Positions 10,737 to 22,770 of a stretch of 64,000 nucleotides of DNA are shown in pieces. The DNA lies in the NCBI GenBank assembly GCA_022494885.1, contig JAGVSM010004237.1:1-64000 (forward strand). Direction: 5' to 3'. The notes beneath the pieces are model-generated. The model made no database searches. It had not been told where the DNA came from and worked only from the letters and a program-made list of their open reading frames with translations. Numbering within the stretch: position 1 is the first letter of the stretch; each line of letters starts with the position of its first letter. The DNA is from Micrasema longulum (lineage: Eukaryota; Arthropoda; Insecta; Trichoptera; Brachycentridae). The position numbers and the translations under genes were made by a program.

Positions 10737-12212
10737 AATTGATTGATTGATTGATTTATTTTATTTATTCATTTTTTACACATTTATTACAGCAATTTAC
10801 AATATATAATTTATTATACAGCAAATTAATTGAGTGGTAAAAGTAAACATGTTTATTTTTTAATTTTGCTGGTAATTCATATAAAATGCCTATTTAGGGA
10901 TAGCTTCTCCGTTCTAAGGCAGTAAATTATGTATTTTATAAAAGTATTAAAAACAAATTACAGTTTTATTGTTATGTCTGCTTTTTCAGTCTTAAAAGTA
11001 AATAATAAATATACAATATAGATAATAATAATAATAAAAAAATCTCAATATCCTAAATCCTAAGTCATTACTAGTGAAACAAGAAATCAGCTTATGTCCT
11101 TCTACATCGGACAACAATTTCTCTGACTCTCTCCGACCAATACAGATTAAAAATGCAGTCAACACCTTCCTTAGCCTGGCAATCTCACCACATTTCTATG
11201 AATCTGGGATAAGGTTATATATATCCTCGGGCCAATATTTGCTGCCTTTTAGCCAAAAAAGTATTGACTCCTCTCTGTAAAATCAGATTCTTATTGGAGT
11301 ATCTAGTATTATGAACATGACAAACCGTTGCGTATTTTTTCCTGTTGAGATGCGTAACCACTACTGACCTCAATATATACTGTTGACAAATATCCAGCAC
11401 TTAAAATTCTTTGAAGAGCAAATCACTCGAGTATCGGTATGGTTTTTTTAATATAACTCTTATCACTGATTTTTGAGCTATAGCTGCCGAAGCCATGGTC
11501 GTTTTAGTGCTGATTCCCGAGCCAATCAGACCATACGTTAGTATTGAATTTACCAATTCATAACATAATTGTTTTAGTTTTTTTATCCTTAGTGTATTTC
11601 TTAGGTATGAAAAAATAAAACAAACGTTTAATTTTATTAGAAATTTCTTCAGTTTGTAGGTTTCATCTCATGATTTTATCTGTTTTTAAACCCAAATATT
11701 TTACACCAGTGACGTTTTCCAATATTGTACATTTACAATTTAAATTGTTTATGCAATGATGTTATTTTGATTAGTACCCGAAGTTTGGTTGTCCCACCAA
11801 AGATGGGCTGAAACAGATAAACTTTTTTTTTCTGCATTGAGAGTCAGCAAATTGTCGCACAAATTGTTTACCCTCATCTTATATTTTTTAGCTTTGTCAC
11901 GAACTTCTGTCTAATTTGGGTCACTATATATTAATACTGTATTATCAACAAAAGATATTATTTGTCCAAGAGATTCACTACTACAAAGTCCGTCAATATA
12001 TACTAAGAACAGTAGCGGTCCCAATGTACTTCCTTGGGGAACACCATAGTCTAACTCAGTAGCATCACTTAGTTTGTTGCCAATTTTCACTTATTGTAAT
12101 CTATTGGATTTATAACTTCTAAACCAATCAAGGATTATTCCCTGAATGCCCATATTTTGTAATCTTTTAATTAGTATTTTATGAGAGATGGTATATATTC
12201 TTTAACTATCAC
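10737..12212 (-). mobile_element. Jockey/CR1-type LINE, 3' half with reverse transcriptase relics
   Basis: Minus-strand frames near 11900-12200 read HKILIKRLQNMGIQGIILDW, then D-Y-G-V-P-Q-G-S-T-L-G-P-L-L-F (the PQGS box of non-LTR reverse transcriptases, about 12025-12045). Next comes SFVDNTVLIY (about 11935-11960), where the usual F-A-D-D is V-D-N, so the catalytic aspartates are damaged. Further on are VTGVKYLGLKTD, then C-terminal text ending QQILARGYI with a stop near 11215. The rest to 10737 is 3' UTR ending in a (TCAA)n tail, seen on the plus strand as 'gattgattgattgattt'. In-frame stops and frameshifts confirm it is inactive. Confidence 0.8.
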
Positions 12213-12346
12213 TAGTATTTTATTTTATAATAAATTAAATTACATTATTTTTATATGATGCGTACAAAGGAAATTTAATAAGAGTTCGGCGCATATTTTT
12301 GAGATTTTATCCTCATTTTATCTCTTCGTACACCAAATGGCGACAA

Positions 12347-12565
12347 ACCCGTTACAATTTTATTTTATTTTAGGAAGGAGTAACCAGTCTTACGCTTTAG
12401 GTACCAGTTTAGAAAGAGTGGAATATTTATGAGTAAAACTACTTTATTAACAAGTGTTTCAAGTCGACTTTGTCAAAAAATCTTATCTAGGACCTTAAAC
12501 GTGCCTACCATTTCAATACGAAGTAGACCTATATCTACTCAATTTTTCTGCCAGGATTTTCACGT
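12347..12565 (-). repeat. SINE-1 copy, highly diverged
   Basis: 'gaaggagtaaccagtctta', 'cgctttaggtaccagttta' and 'gagtggaatatttatgagt' are the reverse of the SINE-1 body. The tRNA-like head is reduced to 'ctaggaccttaaacgtgcc'. Confidence 0.6.
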
Positions 12566-12582
12566 GGGGAGTTAACAAAGTA

Positions 12583-12760
12583 ATCTTCTTCTTCTTATTT
12601 GTTTCGATCGGTTGATCTGTTATTGGCTAGAGGTGATTTTTGGGACGCTTAGTTTCAGCTATCTTTCTATCTCTTTGGTAGTCTTCCGGGCAGACGGCGA
12701 CAATTTTCTTAAAATATATTTTTTTTAACATTATTGAATTTAAATCAGGGGTCGCGTACT
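12583..12760 (-). mobile_element. Probable LINE 3' end with (GAA)n tail
   Basis: 'ttcttcttctta' at the left is the complement of a (GAA)n tail like those at 19265-19290 and 24978-24990. The minus-strand text just inside it reads like the basic C-terminal tail of an endonuclease/reverse transcriptase. Support is weak because no conserved motif is complete. Confidence 0.35.
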
Positions 12761-12919
12761 GAGCGACGTCTACAAAGAAACTAATGGGACAAAACGTAAA
12801 CCTTCTCATTTATGAGTAGTTTCGTCGCGTCTGTTTGATGTGCGTATGCGGTTTCTGGACTATTCTTATTTCTATGCATCCATCAATTTTTTTTGTTTAC
12901 GTAGATTTTGTATTGTAGC

Positions 12920-13018
12920 GTAAATCATGAACTGTCATAGGCAGAATCGTGAATGTTACACAGTGTGTAAAGTGGCCAGTTGAACCAGTCAATGACAGGT
13001 CGTCTGCCTTGTGTATGC
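12920..13018 (-). repeat. MITE-E internal fragment
   Basis: 'gtgaatgttacacagtgtgt', 'aaagtggccagttgaacc' and 'cagtcaatgacaggtc' are the complement of the MITE-E interior seen at 13905-13975 and 59820-59895. Confidence 0.6.
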
Positions 13019-13841
13019 CTACTCTTCCATATTCCATTATGTCTAATGTTCTCTATCTATGTTGTAATATGTTTAATTATTATTATGTTTCTGACCCAAT
13101 ACAATATTTGTGATACTCGTATATCTGTGTCAACTAATTACTCATCTCATCTCACTCTAGGAATTTTAATCGCATTGAGTTGGGACTTATGTTTAAAAAA
13201 ATGTGTAATCAACTGCTTATAATAAAATAAATATGTAAATCTTAATCTTTCTTGCGGGTTTAATCCAGTGTTTGTCTACAAAATTAAAAATTCAAAATAA
13301 TATTGTTGAAATGTATTATTTGCTTTGATATAAGTATATTGTTTCCTGTATTTTGTTGCACCTTAAATTTTGAAAATACGCTAAAGCAATAAACTTCAAA
13401 ATATTTCTAACGGAATTCTAAATATTCTTACATCTTTTGCTTGGCACAATGCCAAATATTTTTATACTGCAGTTTTAGCGCATATTTTAGAGAAATAATA
13501 TATCAACGTTTTAAATTCTTGTCAGCTATTTGTGGATCATAACAGAAGTCAAGATATATTTTTTGTGCCATTGTGATTCTTTATTTTAAAAGAAAATATT
13601 GCCGAAACAAATAAAACCGTTACTCACTCCAAAGTAGCAATTTATTCTCAATTTATTGTTTAGAATGCGTGACCGTTAATTTTTTTTTATCGACAATATG
13701 TTTAAACATGACATTTGTAAAATCCTGAAAAACGAACATCGAATAAAGAGTAATAACAACAATTATAATATATTTTCACATAATATCTCGATATAAACCT
13801 TAATTACATTGCCATTAAAAACAAAATAATATATTTAGCAT
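13019..13841. other. Unassigned AT-rich stretch
   Basis: No coding motif, tRNA box or shared repeat recognised. Confidence 0.5.
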
Positions 13842-14135
13842 AGTACAACAGAGATTAAGAACATTTTACAGAAGGTAATATAGAAGTCTAGACATCTACA
13901 GTTCTTATAACCTGTCATTGGTAGGTTTAAGTGGCCACTTTAAACACTATGTAACATTTACCATTCTGCTTATATTTGAACATCTTTATTCCTTCAATTC
14001 TTTAATATTTTGATGTTATCTTCTCTGAAATGTTCTCCTTTTCTGTTTTGATATGTTGATATTAACAGCTCTCCGGGGAGTTGAATAAGATCCTTGTTTA
14101 CAAAAATTTGGACAAACTCAAAATATTGTCATTAC
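13842..14135 (+). mobile_element. MITE-E copy, left arm truncated
   Basis: Starts within the arm ('caacagagattaagaacat', 'ggtaatatagaagtctag'), passes the interior ('tggccactttaaacactatg', 'taacatttaccattctgc'), and closes with the outer arm 'taacagctctccggggag', 'cttgtttacaaaaatttgg', 'acaaactcaaaatatt'. Compare 42655-42775, where the outer arm appears in the opposite orientation. The palindromic design without coding capacity fits a foldback MITE. Confidence 0.65.
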
Positions 14136-14459
14136 ATAAATATTATTTTTCATATATTTATGGTATGAACTTTGTGGTTATTCCTCATAATAAAAATAAA
14201 ATAAAAAAATTGTTTTGAACCGCTATTTTTTTTTTCTTTTTTAGTAGGTTAAGTAAAAAAAATACAAGGTTAAAAACAAAGTTATTTTATTTATTTTATA
14301 AAAATATTTTACATTTGGCACTCCGAAATACATCAGATATTGCTACAGCCACTTAAAACGTGAATTGTTAAATCGAAAAAATTGTTAACCCTGTTTTTTG
14401 TCGCTAAATTACAAACCACAAAACAAACTTAATGTGTAATGAAAATAAAAATAACTTTT
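14136..14459. other. Unassigned AT-rich stretch
   Basis: Contains 'caaagttattttatttattt' at 14277, resembling a PLE-1 end, but too AT-rich to assign. Nothing else seen. Confidence 0.4.
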
Positions 14460-14540
14460 TGATAAATCAGGTTTTATTTATTTTATTACTGAACGGTTTC
14501 TGAGCCACCACAAGCTTTATCAGGGTATAATTTAGAAAAT
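14460..14540 (-). mobile_element. PLE-1 terminal fragment
   Basis: 'ttttatttattttattactg', 'aacggtttctgagccacc' and 'acaagctttatcagggtata' match the PLE-1 terminus at 25797-25890 and 5043-5150. The minus strand carries CCTGATAAAGC...GGCTCAGAAACCG. This is the third independent copy of the motif. Confidence 0.55.
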
Positions 14541-14569
14541 AGTATTATTATGTTTTACAATTATAACTT

Positions 14570-14845
14570 CTTCTTTTTCACGTCCGCTCCTAAGTGGAGC
14601 ATGGGACATCACCAAACGCCTCCAAAAGATCCTATCGCCAGCCATCGCTGGCTTCTCCCACGTCAATTCCGCTTCCCTTAGTTCCTCCGAATAAAGCCAG
14701 AAGATCGTCATCGATGGCCTTTCGGGACGGCATGCGGCAGGAGCCCGCAGGTGTAAAGAGGATACAATTGATCGTTGTTAAGCAGAAAGGTGAAACTGAG
14801 ATAATATTATTTTTGTGAAAAGGGTGAATAATCAAATCTACACAT
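14570..14845 (-). mobile_element. LINE 3' end, GC-richer, (GAA)n tail
   Basis: The left edge 'aacttcttctttttca' is the complement of a GAA-rich tail. The minus strand reads like the R/K- and W-containing tail of a LINE polyprotein, and 52920-53050 has the same terminal phrase ('cccaaagtggagcgtgtgg' against 'cctaagtggagcatgggac'). The inner end (14770-14845) is also shared with 18637-18705. Base composition stands out from the AT-rich surroundings. The clade is not clear. Confidence 0.45.
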
Positions 14846-15099
14846 TAGTTGGAGTATTTTTTTCTTCGACAAATGATAAAAAAAACATAAATGGTTTTTT
14901 TTTATAATACAAAAAAGGATTAAATAATGTATTTGACCAGTTTTAATGATTTTTAAGTCTGACTGACTACTCAACCTAAGATGCAAATTTTACAAAAAAC
15001 AGCCAGCCATAGTAAAACTGATGTTTGTTGCGTCATTCTGTATTGGACATATAATTTTTATTATTTAGATAAAAATTATTCAAAAAACTTCTTAGTTTT

Positions 15100-15215
15100 T
15101 TTTTACTTTTATTCAATTTGACCAACGAGCGCTTTTACCTAAGAAAGGATCTTTAGGACTGGTGATGCCTTTTCAAGCGAAAGCGCTCGTTAGTCAAATT
15201 CGATAAAAGTGAAAT
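15100..15215. mobile_element. PLE-2 terminal inverted repeat (snap-back)
   Basis: Left arm 'acttttattcaatttgacc' plus 'aacgagcgcttt' faces right arm 'aaagcgctcgtt' plus 'agtcaaattcgataaaagt' around a centre with 'ggatctttaggactggtga'. The same arm precedes the PLE-2 endonuclease remnant at 19437-19505. Inverted terminal copies are a known peculiarity of Penelope-like elements. No coding sequence is attached. Confidence 0.55.
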
Positions 15216-15420
15216 CAACTCAATTAAACTATCTAGTAAATTAAATATAAATATTATAGAGTCAATGTTATTTCTACGTGTTTGTAGACTTGAGATTTTT
15301 AACGTTGACTCCATTTCTCCGTAAGTGAAGTTTCCCCTCTCGAGGCCAATTATCGATGCTTCTTTTCTTAGCAGACGATGTTGCAATATTTCATTGGTTG
15401 ACAATTATTCCCATATCAAA
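15180..15420 (-). mobile_element. LINE reverse-transcriptase C-terminal fragment
   Basis: An open minus-strand frame contains S-S-L-Q-T-R-R-N-N-I-D followed by FNLLDSLIELISLLS. This resembles the 'L..RR...D..F.Y.LL.G.ID...LL' block near the C-terminus of Jockey/CR1 reverse transcriptases. Its end runs straight into the PLE-2 terminal repeat, suggesting that repeat interrupts the LINE. Confidence 0.45.
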
Positions 15421-18400
15421 CCCAGATCTTGTAGTACAGACGTGAAATGCCGACAAAGTATAATAACATTATAACATAATATTGAACCTCCAGGACTAAA
15501 AAACCAATTCCTTGTAAAATAGGCTTCGTGTTTAGTACAAATAATCACTAATCGCGATTGCTTCATTGGGAGGAAATAAAAAAAACAAAAGGATTGGCAA
15601 AAAGAAACATAAATATTTTAAATGTCTTAGTATAGCGTTTAATATTTTTTCTTTGCATAAAGAGTTTTTTCACAGATACGGTATAAAACTGATGTGAATA
15701 TTATGTATTTTGTTCATATTTTGTTTTAAGATTGGAACAAAAGATAACGTAAAAAAAACATTAAACAACGTTGTTAACTTGAATTCACTTCACTTAATTA
15801 CACTGAACTAGGTGATTATGACGCTTTATCAATAAGAAAATCACGTTTTATGATCTGTTAATAGAGAACTCATAGAGAAGTTAAGATATAACTTTTAATG
15901 AAATAAATAGCTCACAGATTAAGAAACAAGTGGTTTTGCCATTTAGGACGACCAATTACGAAGTATTCTCGACAATGTATCGCTAAAATTTATCATTGTA
16001 TATTATTTATGTCACATCAATCGTCTATAGCCAACACACGTTGTATTGAAACCAATTTTGAAACGTAGTCATTATTGAATTATTTAATCTACCAGTTAAG
16101 GAGAACTGTTTTGCTAGACAAGGATTAATGTTATACACTTTATTTTTTCTTATTACTGCAGACCATTAAAGGCGTAATATATAATGTATCACGTTAATGT
16201 GACAATTTGTACTCTTCATAAACATACATCATTCTCTTCATATCTATATTATATTTGTCAAATTCTCTAATAATTTTTACTTGATTCTTATATTTAATTT
16301 TAAATGCTAGATTTCTGATATGTTTTAACTGTTCTTTTCCATTATGCTGAGGAAAATAGTATAAATTAAAACGATCATCAGAATGAGGAACGACGAAGAA
16401 GAAATTTTCTATGGCGATTTTTGATTTTTTAATTTTTTTTTCCACATTATAAACAAAGGTAAGTTATTTTATTAATGTGACCACACTGAGGTTACCCGTA
16501 CCAGAACAATTTTATTTTTTGAGAGAATATACAAAGAAGACTTAATATACAGAGATACTTAGCTAAATGTTCCGACAGTTCTATACACTGCTTATTTATC
16601 TTTATATTTTTAATTAATTTATCTTTATTATTTATGTTAAAAAACGCTCAATAAAAGAACAAAAACAAAACATAAACTATTCATTTGTGGAACAGTTGAT
16701 TCAATATTGGTTTGGGCAAATAAGACAATCCATTTTACTTATTCCCAGCTCCACTTTCCATTTTTTAATTGCTTTTTTGAACATTTTCTCGTTACTAATT
16801 GTTTTAATTACTAACAGTTTAATGGACGGACTTAGTTAATTTGTAGATTTTAATTGCATAATAATCAAAATCTTTTTGTCTGAATGTGGTATTTGTTAAA
16901 GTTGTCTTTATGTTAAGAATCTAGTAATTTTATTATTTGTATGTGTTGCAGGGATGTTTATTGTAAGGGTTATGTCTTTCGTTTGAGTGAGAATAGTTTT
17001 TGATATGTAAGCAAGTACTGTTTTACCCTATAATTGCTCTGGTGTCATAAATTGTGATTTGCAAATTGTGGAAAAACTCTCTTTAAAAAATTAACAAAAT
17101 AATTTCCATCTGAGAATGGGCTGGAAGAAAATCAATCTTACCAGTAGACCTGTATTTTTCATTTACAAATTTTAGTGATCACATCGCTACTTCACAAAAA
17201 TATGTATATTGCCAGAGACACAATATTTCAATATTATAATAAATATGGCAAAAAACTCTACAATACAGTAAGTATATCTTAAATGTGTAAAATTTTACCC
17301 AAATAATATCAAAAGTAATGACTTTTAAATACAGGAGAAAGGTTATTTCAAACTATGACAAATAAAAAACGATTTTATATTTGTGTTAGTCTTAATTTTA
17401 ATTAAATGTGGTTTAAAATGTTATGTTTTTTATTTTAATAAAGTTTTTATTAATGTAGGTCAAAAATAACTTATTAAAAACATAAGTAGGTACCCGCTAA
17501 CGAATTGTGGGCTTGCAATTCAGGGGAACTTTAAATTAAAAATAATTGTGTACATATTCTTGAAAATAAAAAAGTATGTTTTTTTCAATTAAAAAAAAAT
17601 AAAAAAATATATATATTATTTAGGTCAAAATGCTCTGGTGTTGTACAGATTTCTCGAAAATATGCATGTTTGAAATGACTGATGTGCCGTAAAGTGAATT
17701 TTGCAGGAAAGTAAATTAAGGATTTTTTAATATGAAAACTGAATACAAAATAATTTAACTAAGACAGGTCTTAATTTTAATGTGTGCAAGCTATAAAGGA
17801 TTTACAGCAATTTTAAAATTCTAAAGATAAGTCTAATTTTGTGTGACACGAATAGTAAAAGTTATGTATGCCAGAATCTTTCCTTTAACGCATAGCAGAG
17901 TTTAATGTCGTTATTCAGAAAGTTGCCAGTCCGCAATTTTGGTAAAATGTTATATTGGGTTATCGGATGCAGTTAGGTCAATTCTATGTTTTACAAAAAA
18001 TAGTCAGGTCATTTTCATACAAAAAGCTTTAATAATCATGTTCTGAAAATAGTGTTGATCACAAAAACGACTTTTCTCAATTTGTAGAAAACACCCACAG
18101 CACTACAAAAATCTTACGGTATAGATGCTGATGGGCAAATAATTGCTACCAAAAATCTAGTTCTCTTAAATAAGTTAAAGTGGATAAATACATGTGAATT
18201 TTATTTTTTAAATTCATTAATTTAAAAATACCGGTAATAAAAAAAATGGCTTCAATACCAAATGTTACCTCGTACATTCAATGTTTAAAAGAGGTAACAT
18301 TCAATATTAAATCTGTCTGTTTTCTGCAAAATGCAAATTTTAGGTTGTGTGGTCAGCCAGACTTTAAAAAATCACGATAATCCTTTTAACGCGAGTTTAT

Positions 18401-18636
18401 GTTATTATAATAAATTAATTAAGTGATTCTTTAAAATGAAGTAATATAAATATAAAATAAAATGTTTCATTCATAATGACACAACATCCGTCAGAGTTTT
18501 ACTGGAGCTAGCTGTTGTCAGCAATATGCATAGCTTAGTTAGTATGTTATGCAAGTTCATTTTTGTATTAATAAAAAAAATGTTTGTATTATTTATCATT
18601 TGTCAAAGTAAAAAACATTCAAACTGTTGTGTAGAA
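15421..18636. other. Longest featureless stretch
   Basis: About 3.2 kb of AT-rich DNA in which I see no coding motif, tRNA-like box, shared repeat or long inverted repeat. The reading frame at 16194-16445 on the minus strand is Lys/Asn-rich and lacks any family signature. Confidence 0.55.
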
Positions 18637-18705
18637 TTGATTATTCACTCTTTTTACAAAAAAACTATTATCTCAGTTTCACTTTTTCTATGGCTGGCTG
18701 CTTTC
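18637..18705 (+). repeat. Fragment shared with 14770-14845
   Basis: 'gattattcactctttttac' and 'tattatctcagtttcac' match the complement of 14770-14845. This is therefore another remnant of the same LINE 3' end, here without the GC-rich part. Confidence 0.4.
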
Positions 18706-18978
18706 TGCAAAACTGCGTTCAGTTATTCCGATGTAATTTTTACACCACAAAAAATTGCCTTTCTTGGAAAGTGCGATGATTATACTAACTAATTTACTTT
18801 AAAAAAATCATAGCTTTAGAAAATAAAATAAGTTTGTTTTTAATACTGACAGCGTTTTCAACTTTTATTTCGTCTAATTTTTGTTACTACATTATTAAAC
18901 AAGAACATGTTAACAAATATTCCATGTAAATGACAAATACATTTACAAAATCAAGAACATATTTTTATTTATAATGCA

Positions 18979-19290
18979 ATGAGTATTTTAGCTCGTCTAG
19001 CAGTGGTGTGTTTGAGAAGGATACTGTCTTTCTTTGGACATATTGCTAGACGTGAGCCAGACAATCTAGAAAAGGCAATAATGTCTGGCCGAGTTGACGG
19101 AAGGAGAAGCCGGGGTAGAATCCCATATAGATGGACTGACCAAATAAAGGTGGCTACGGGGCTAAAATTTGATGAGTCAGTTCGTCGGGCTGAGGACATA
19201 CTGGAGTGGAACAGACTAATCAGAAGTGTTCATGGTGATCACGATCCTCAGCATTGAGGGACTGACTTGGAAGAAGAAGAAGAGTATTTT
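18979..19290 (+). mobile_element. LINE C-terminal fragment with (GAA)n tail
   Basis: The frame from 18979 to the stop at 19255-19257 contains ILSFFGHIARREPDNLEKAI, then GRRSRGRIPYRWTDQIK, RRAEDILEWNRLI, and ends DHDPQH. The order 'GH+.R....L...I..G...GRR.RGR...RW.DQ...' ending DHDPQH is the conserved tail of arthropod endonuclease/reverse-transcriptase LINEs. The stop is followed by 'gactgacttggaagaagaag', a GAA-type tail. The reading frame is intact but the catalytic domains are absent. Confidence 0.75.
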
Positions 19291-19436
19291 AGCAATAAAG
19301 TATGATCAATTGTTTACAAATATTTCATTTAAAATATTTATTGACAATTCTTGATGGAATTCCATTATAATGACATTTATTTACACTAGTAATGACTTAT
19401 ATTTACATATAAGTTATTAATTCAAAAAATACTTGG

Positions 19437-20105
19437 TACACTTTCACTTATTTATTTTGACCAATTAGCGCTTTCACTTTCTAATGGGCATCTTAAGACT
19501 GGTGAATATTATACAGTGTAAGGATAATTTATATAAAACTCAATATTATCTTTAGTGTAGGTACATTTAAAAATAAGTTGAAAAAAGATACAATACGCAA
19601 TATTTCAATGGAACAGAGTGAGACAAATTATTGAAACATGTGCTGGCGGTGTACTTTAAGAGAATATTCTATTATATGAAAAATATTGATTGTTTTATTA
19701 CAATGTACAGGGTCTAACTAAGGGAGCTAATAAGGGTGAGTTTTTAATTCTATCTGCTGATTTATTAAAATTATATCGCGATTATTTTTTATCCTATTTA
19801 TTTCTAAAATTTTCAATCTATCTAACTTTTGACCTTTATGTCCTACATGTAATTTTTTTAATGTTTTTTGCTTTTTCAAAAGTATGTTTAAATTCTTTGA
19901 AATTTTATGCGTAGTTTGATATGTCGTTATTTAATCTATGTGAAGCTAAATGTTCTTTCACTCTGTATTTAATAGCTCTCCCGCTTTGTCATATATATGA
20001 ACCAGGACAAGTACATGTTAGTTCGTATATTCCGCTATTTTCAAATTTGTCGACCCGATCTTTACTATTAATTAATGTTTGGCCCAAAGATTATTTATTA
20101 TAAAA
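19437..20105 (-). mobile_element. PLE-2: Penelope-like element, GIY-YIG endonuclease remnant and 3' end
   Basis: On the minus strand, 20012-20033 encodes GIYELTC followed by C-P-G-S-Y-I, one stop in place of the expected Gly, then QSGRAIKYRVKEHLASH. The pattern GIY-x-L-x-C ... (Y)IG-(Q/K)-T-x-R ... R-x-x-E-H is the GIY-YIG nuclease that follows the reverse transcriptase in Penelope-like elements. Downstream on that strand (left, 19437-19505) lies the PLE-2 terminal motif 'gaccaattagcgctttcac' plus 'catcttaagactggtga'. The reverse transcriptase is missing, so the copy is 5'-truncated, and the nuclease is broken. Confidence 0.75.
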
Positions 20106-21407
20106 TGAAACTAAAAGATTATTTTTTTGTACAATTTGTTTACAAATACATTAATTGAGTTGCGTTTTCATATTTAAACTCTGCTTTTTACTTATTTTTA
20201 ATGATTTGTTTTCTTATTTTTGTCTTTGAACTTCTCGACGGCAATACATACCGTCTCAAGGCAACTGCAGTTGTTTAAAAATCAACGAGTATTGTTCAAT
20301 GGATGCTTTAGTAAGACTGATGCATAAAATGAGCTTAATCTCATGGTAATTTAAGGTCGTGAATATGTTAGTATTGTCATATCCTCACAGGTGCACGATA
20401 CAGGTACGACACAACTCACCTTGGGAGATATTCTTTGTGAACTACTCACGACATTAATGCAAACTAACTTTCTACACGTATGTCTATTTTGCATATAATT
20501 TATTTCTTATTTACAAACATACATAAATAAACAAGAGTAATTTGAATATGTTTAACCAAATCTGTAATTGTTATAATCACAATAATAATTGTGGAAAAAA
20601 AATCAAATACACTTACAGGGACTCAAAATAACCTGTTTTAAAAACCTGTGTTGGCAAGTTGCCTGAAAAATCTAAAAAAGCTCAAAACATCTCGAAATAA
20701 AAAAAATTATGCATAAATTGAATTAAAAAACAATATTGTATTAAAATCCTTTGTGGTTTCATTAAAACATATAAAAAAGCGTCGGATATTTTTTAAGTAA
20801 ATAAAGATGTCGAGCCTTATGTTATATCATTAGCTGGTTTAATAATATATTATTTTAAATTATATATTTAACTGTTGTGCGGCTGTCGTGTAATACGAGT
20901 CTTCATAGGATACAAGACTTCATATAAATATCTCTCTCATTAATTTAAATGATGAAATTGTATTTTTTGTTATCTTCAAGTGGTCATTATTACATAGGAT
21001 TTGGAAAGTAAAATTTGTATAAAAATATTTATCCTTTTTGTGCAAATGAAAGTAATGCCAATACCATATCAAATATGTTTCACTATAAAGAAAGAGCACG
21101 AGAACAAAACTTATTATGAGAAAGACAGGGAAACAGTTATGTGGCCGGTATTTGTGTGAAAGAGACAAAAACAAAATAAGAAATTCGTTCGATCAGTCGG
21201 TTATTGGCAGTAAGCGAGAGTGCACGCTAGTTATATAACCGACGTATTTTTGTCATTTTATTTATTTGGCGATAATAGGCCTAAATCAAAATACATTTAT
21301 TATAAATTATGGAAAAGGAATTATTTCACAGCAGGTATGTTTCTATATGGTTGATATTAAATATTTATTTAATATAATAGTGTTTTTACACTAGTATATA
21401 TTGTAAT
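20106..21407. other. Unassigned stretch
   Basis: No supported gene or repeat. Around 21190-21245 a short segment contains 'tagttatataaccgacg', TATA-like but without other promoter evidence. Confidence 0.45.
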
Positions 21408-21543
21408 CTCTGGACTGGTACCTGAAGCGTAAGACTGGTCACCTTCATGTAACAAAAATGATCAAGATACGCTGCAATCGGTGTACAAGTGCAGTGCTCT
21501 ATGCACCATTAGGTGTGGAAAGGGAATAATGATGATGATGAGA
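21408..21543 (+). repeat. SINE-1 3' half with (GAT)n tail
   Basis: 'ctctggactggtacctgaag', 'cgtaagactggtcacc', 'gatacgctgcaatcggtgta', 'gcaccattaggtgtggaaa' and 'gggaataatgatgatgatga' follow the family consensus closely. The tRNA-like head is absent (5' truncation). Confidence 0.85.
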
Positions 21544-22770
21544 TATGTCTCCGTGTTTTTTTTTCAGTGTCTACACTCTGAACTTTAGAATATTTTGTCA
21601 TTTGCTTGAGGTAACACGGTGTTACCTCACCGCGTGTAAAGAAATTTCGGAGAAAAATCTTTTAAGCGTTAATAATATTAATAATAGCAATAGGTGCAAT
21701 GCTCGTTTGATCATAATCATTTTGTTTACATAAAACAATCAAATTTAAAATATGTCTCATATTCAATTTACTGTTTTGTCTACAATCTTTATCGTGGTAA
21801 AAAAACATTATCTTTAAAAAATAAAATACAATGGCTATAACATAAAAATGTTTCATAGAATGTTCAAATCAATGCTGCATTTATTAAAATTAAATGTACA
21901 ATAATTTAAATTGTAGATTGCGAATCAATGGCAATATAAATCCGATTTGCATAATTGTACCCAACAATTTGAAATATGTGCATATTCCATTTAACTTTCA
22001 TTCTTATATCCCGCACTTATCATATCACGCTCATATCTTGCGTCAAGTATGATAATGCTGTAGAGGTTTATTATCTTTTCACTATTCCTATAAAACGAAT
22101 ATTTTAGCATGAGCTAGCTGGTGTTGTAGACCTGAGAAAATTGAAACATACTAGCCGGATTTAAGTTCGCTTTGCATGCAAGTTGCCTGAGGCTCCAAAC
22201 AAGAGAGGCGATAAATTTTTATACGACACTTAAAGTTATATAAAAACTACCGCTATGACTACCAAAATACCCTTGATTTTTATTATAATTACATAATGGG
22301 AGATTTAAACCATAATGATAGCGCTAAGGGAACACGACTCGGGCGTCTTAAGCCTTAAGTTTGAATCATTATGATTTCTCGATTTCTCATATCGTTTCTG
22401 TTCGCCCACATAAAATTACTGCCGGCAGACTCTAGAAATTGTTTAAAAAGCAAAGGTGTAGAAAAATAGCGTATAATTTTACAAAAGCGTATCTGATAGT
22501 ATTATTTTGTTTTGTATATGTAGTTATTTTGTTGAGTAACGTTATTGCATTGCTATTTTTTATGTTCACGCCTTTTCCGTCAAGTTATTTAGTTAATAGC
22601 TTACTCGAACAGCATCTTGTGTAACATTTCTTTAATGGTTTTGATATATATTATGCGTACAATTAATAATTTTAAGAATGCAAGTTGGTAATTAGAATGC
22701 TTATAAATACGTTAAATTTTAAAATATCTAAAAACATATTCTTCATAAATACATAACATAAATGCTTTAT
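21544..22770. other. Unassigned stretch
   Basis: Nothing supported. A GC-richer patch at 22140-22220 has no recognised coding or RNA feature. Confidence 0.5.

Noticed and set aside
21190..21245. TATA-containing segment as a promoter
   Set aside because: A TATA-like string is expected by chance in this composition and no gene follows it.
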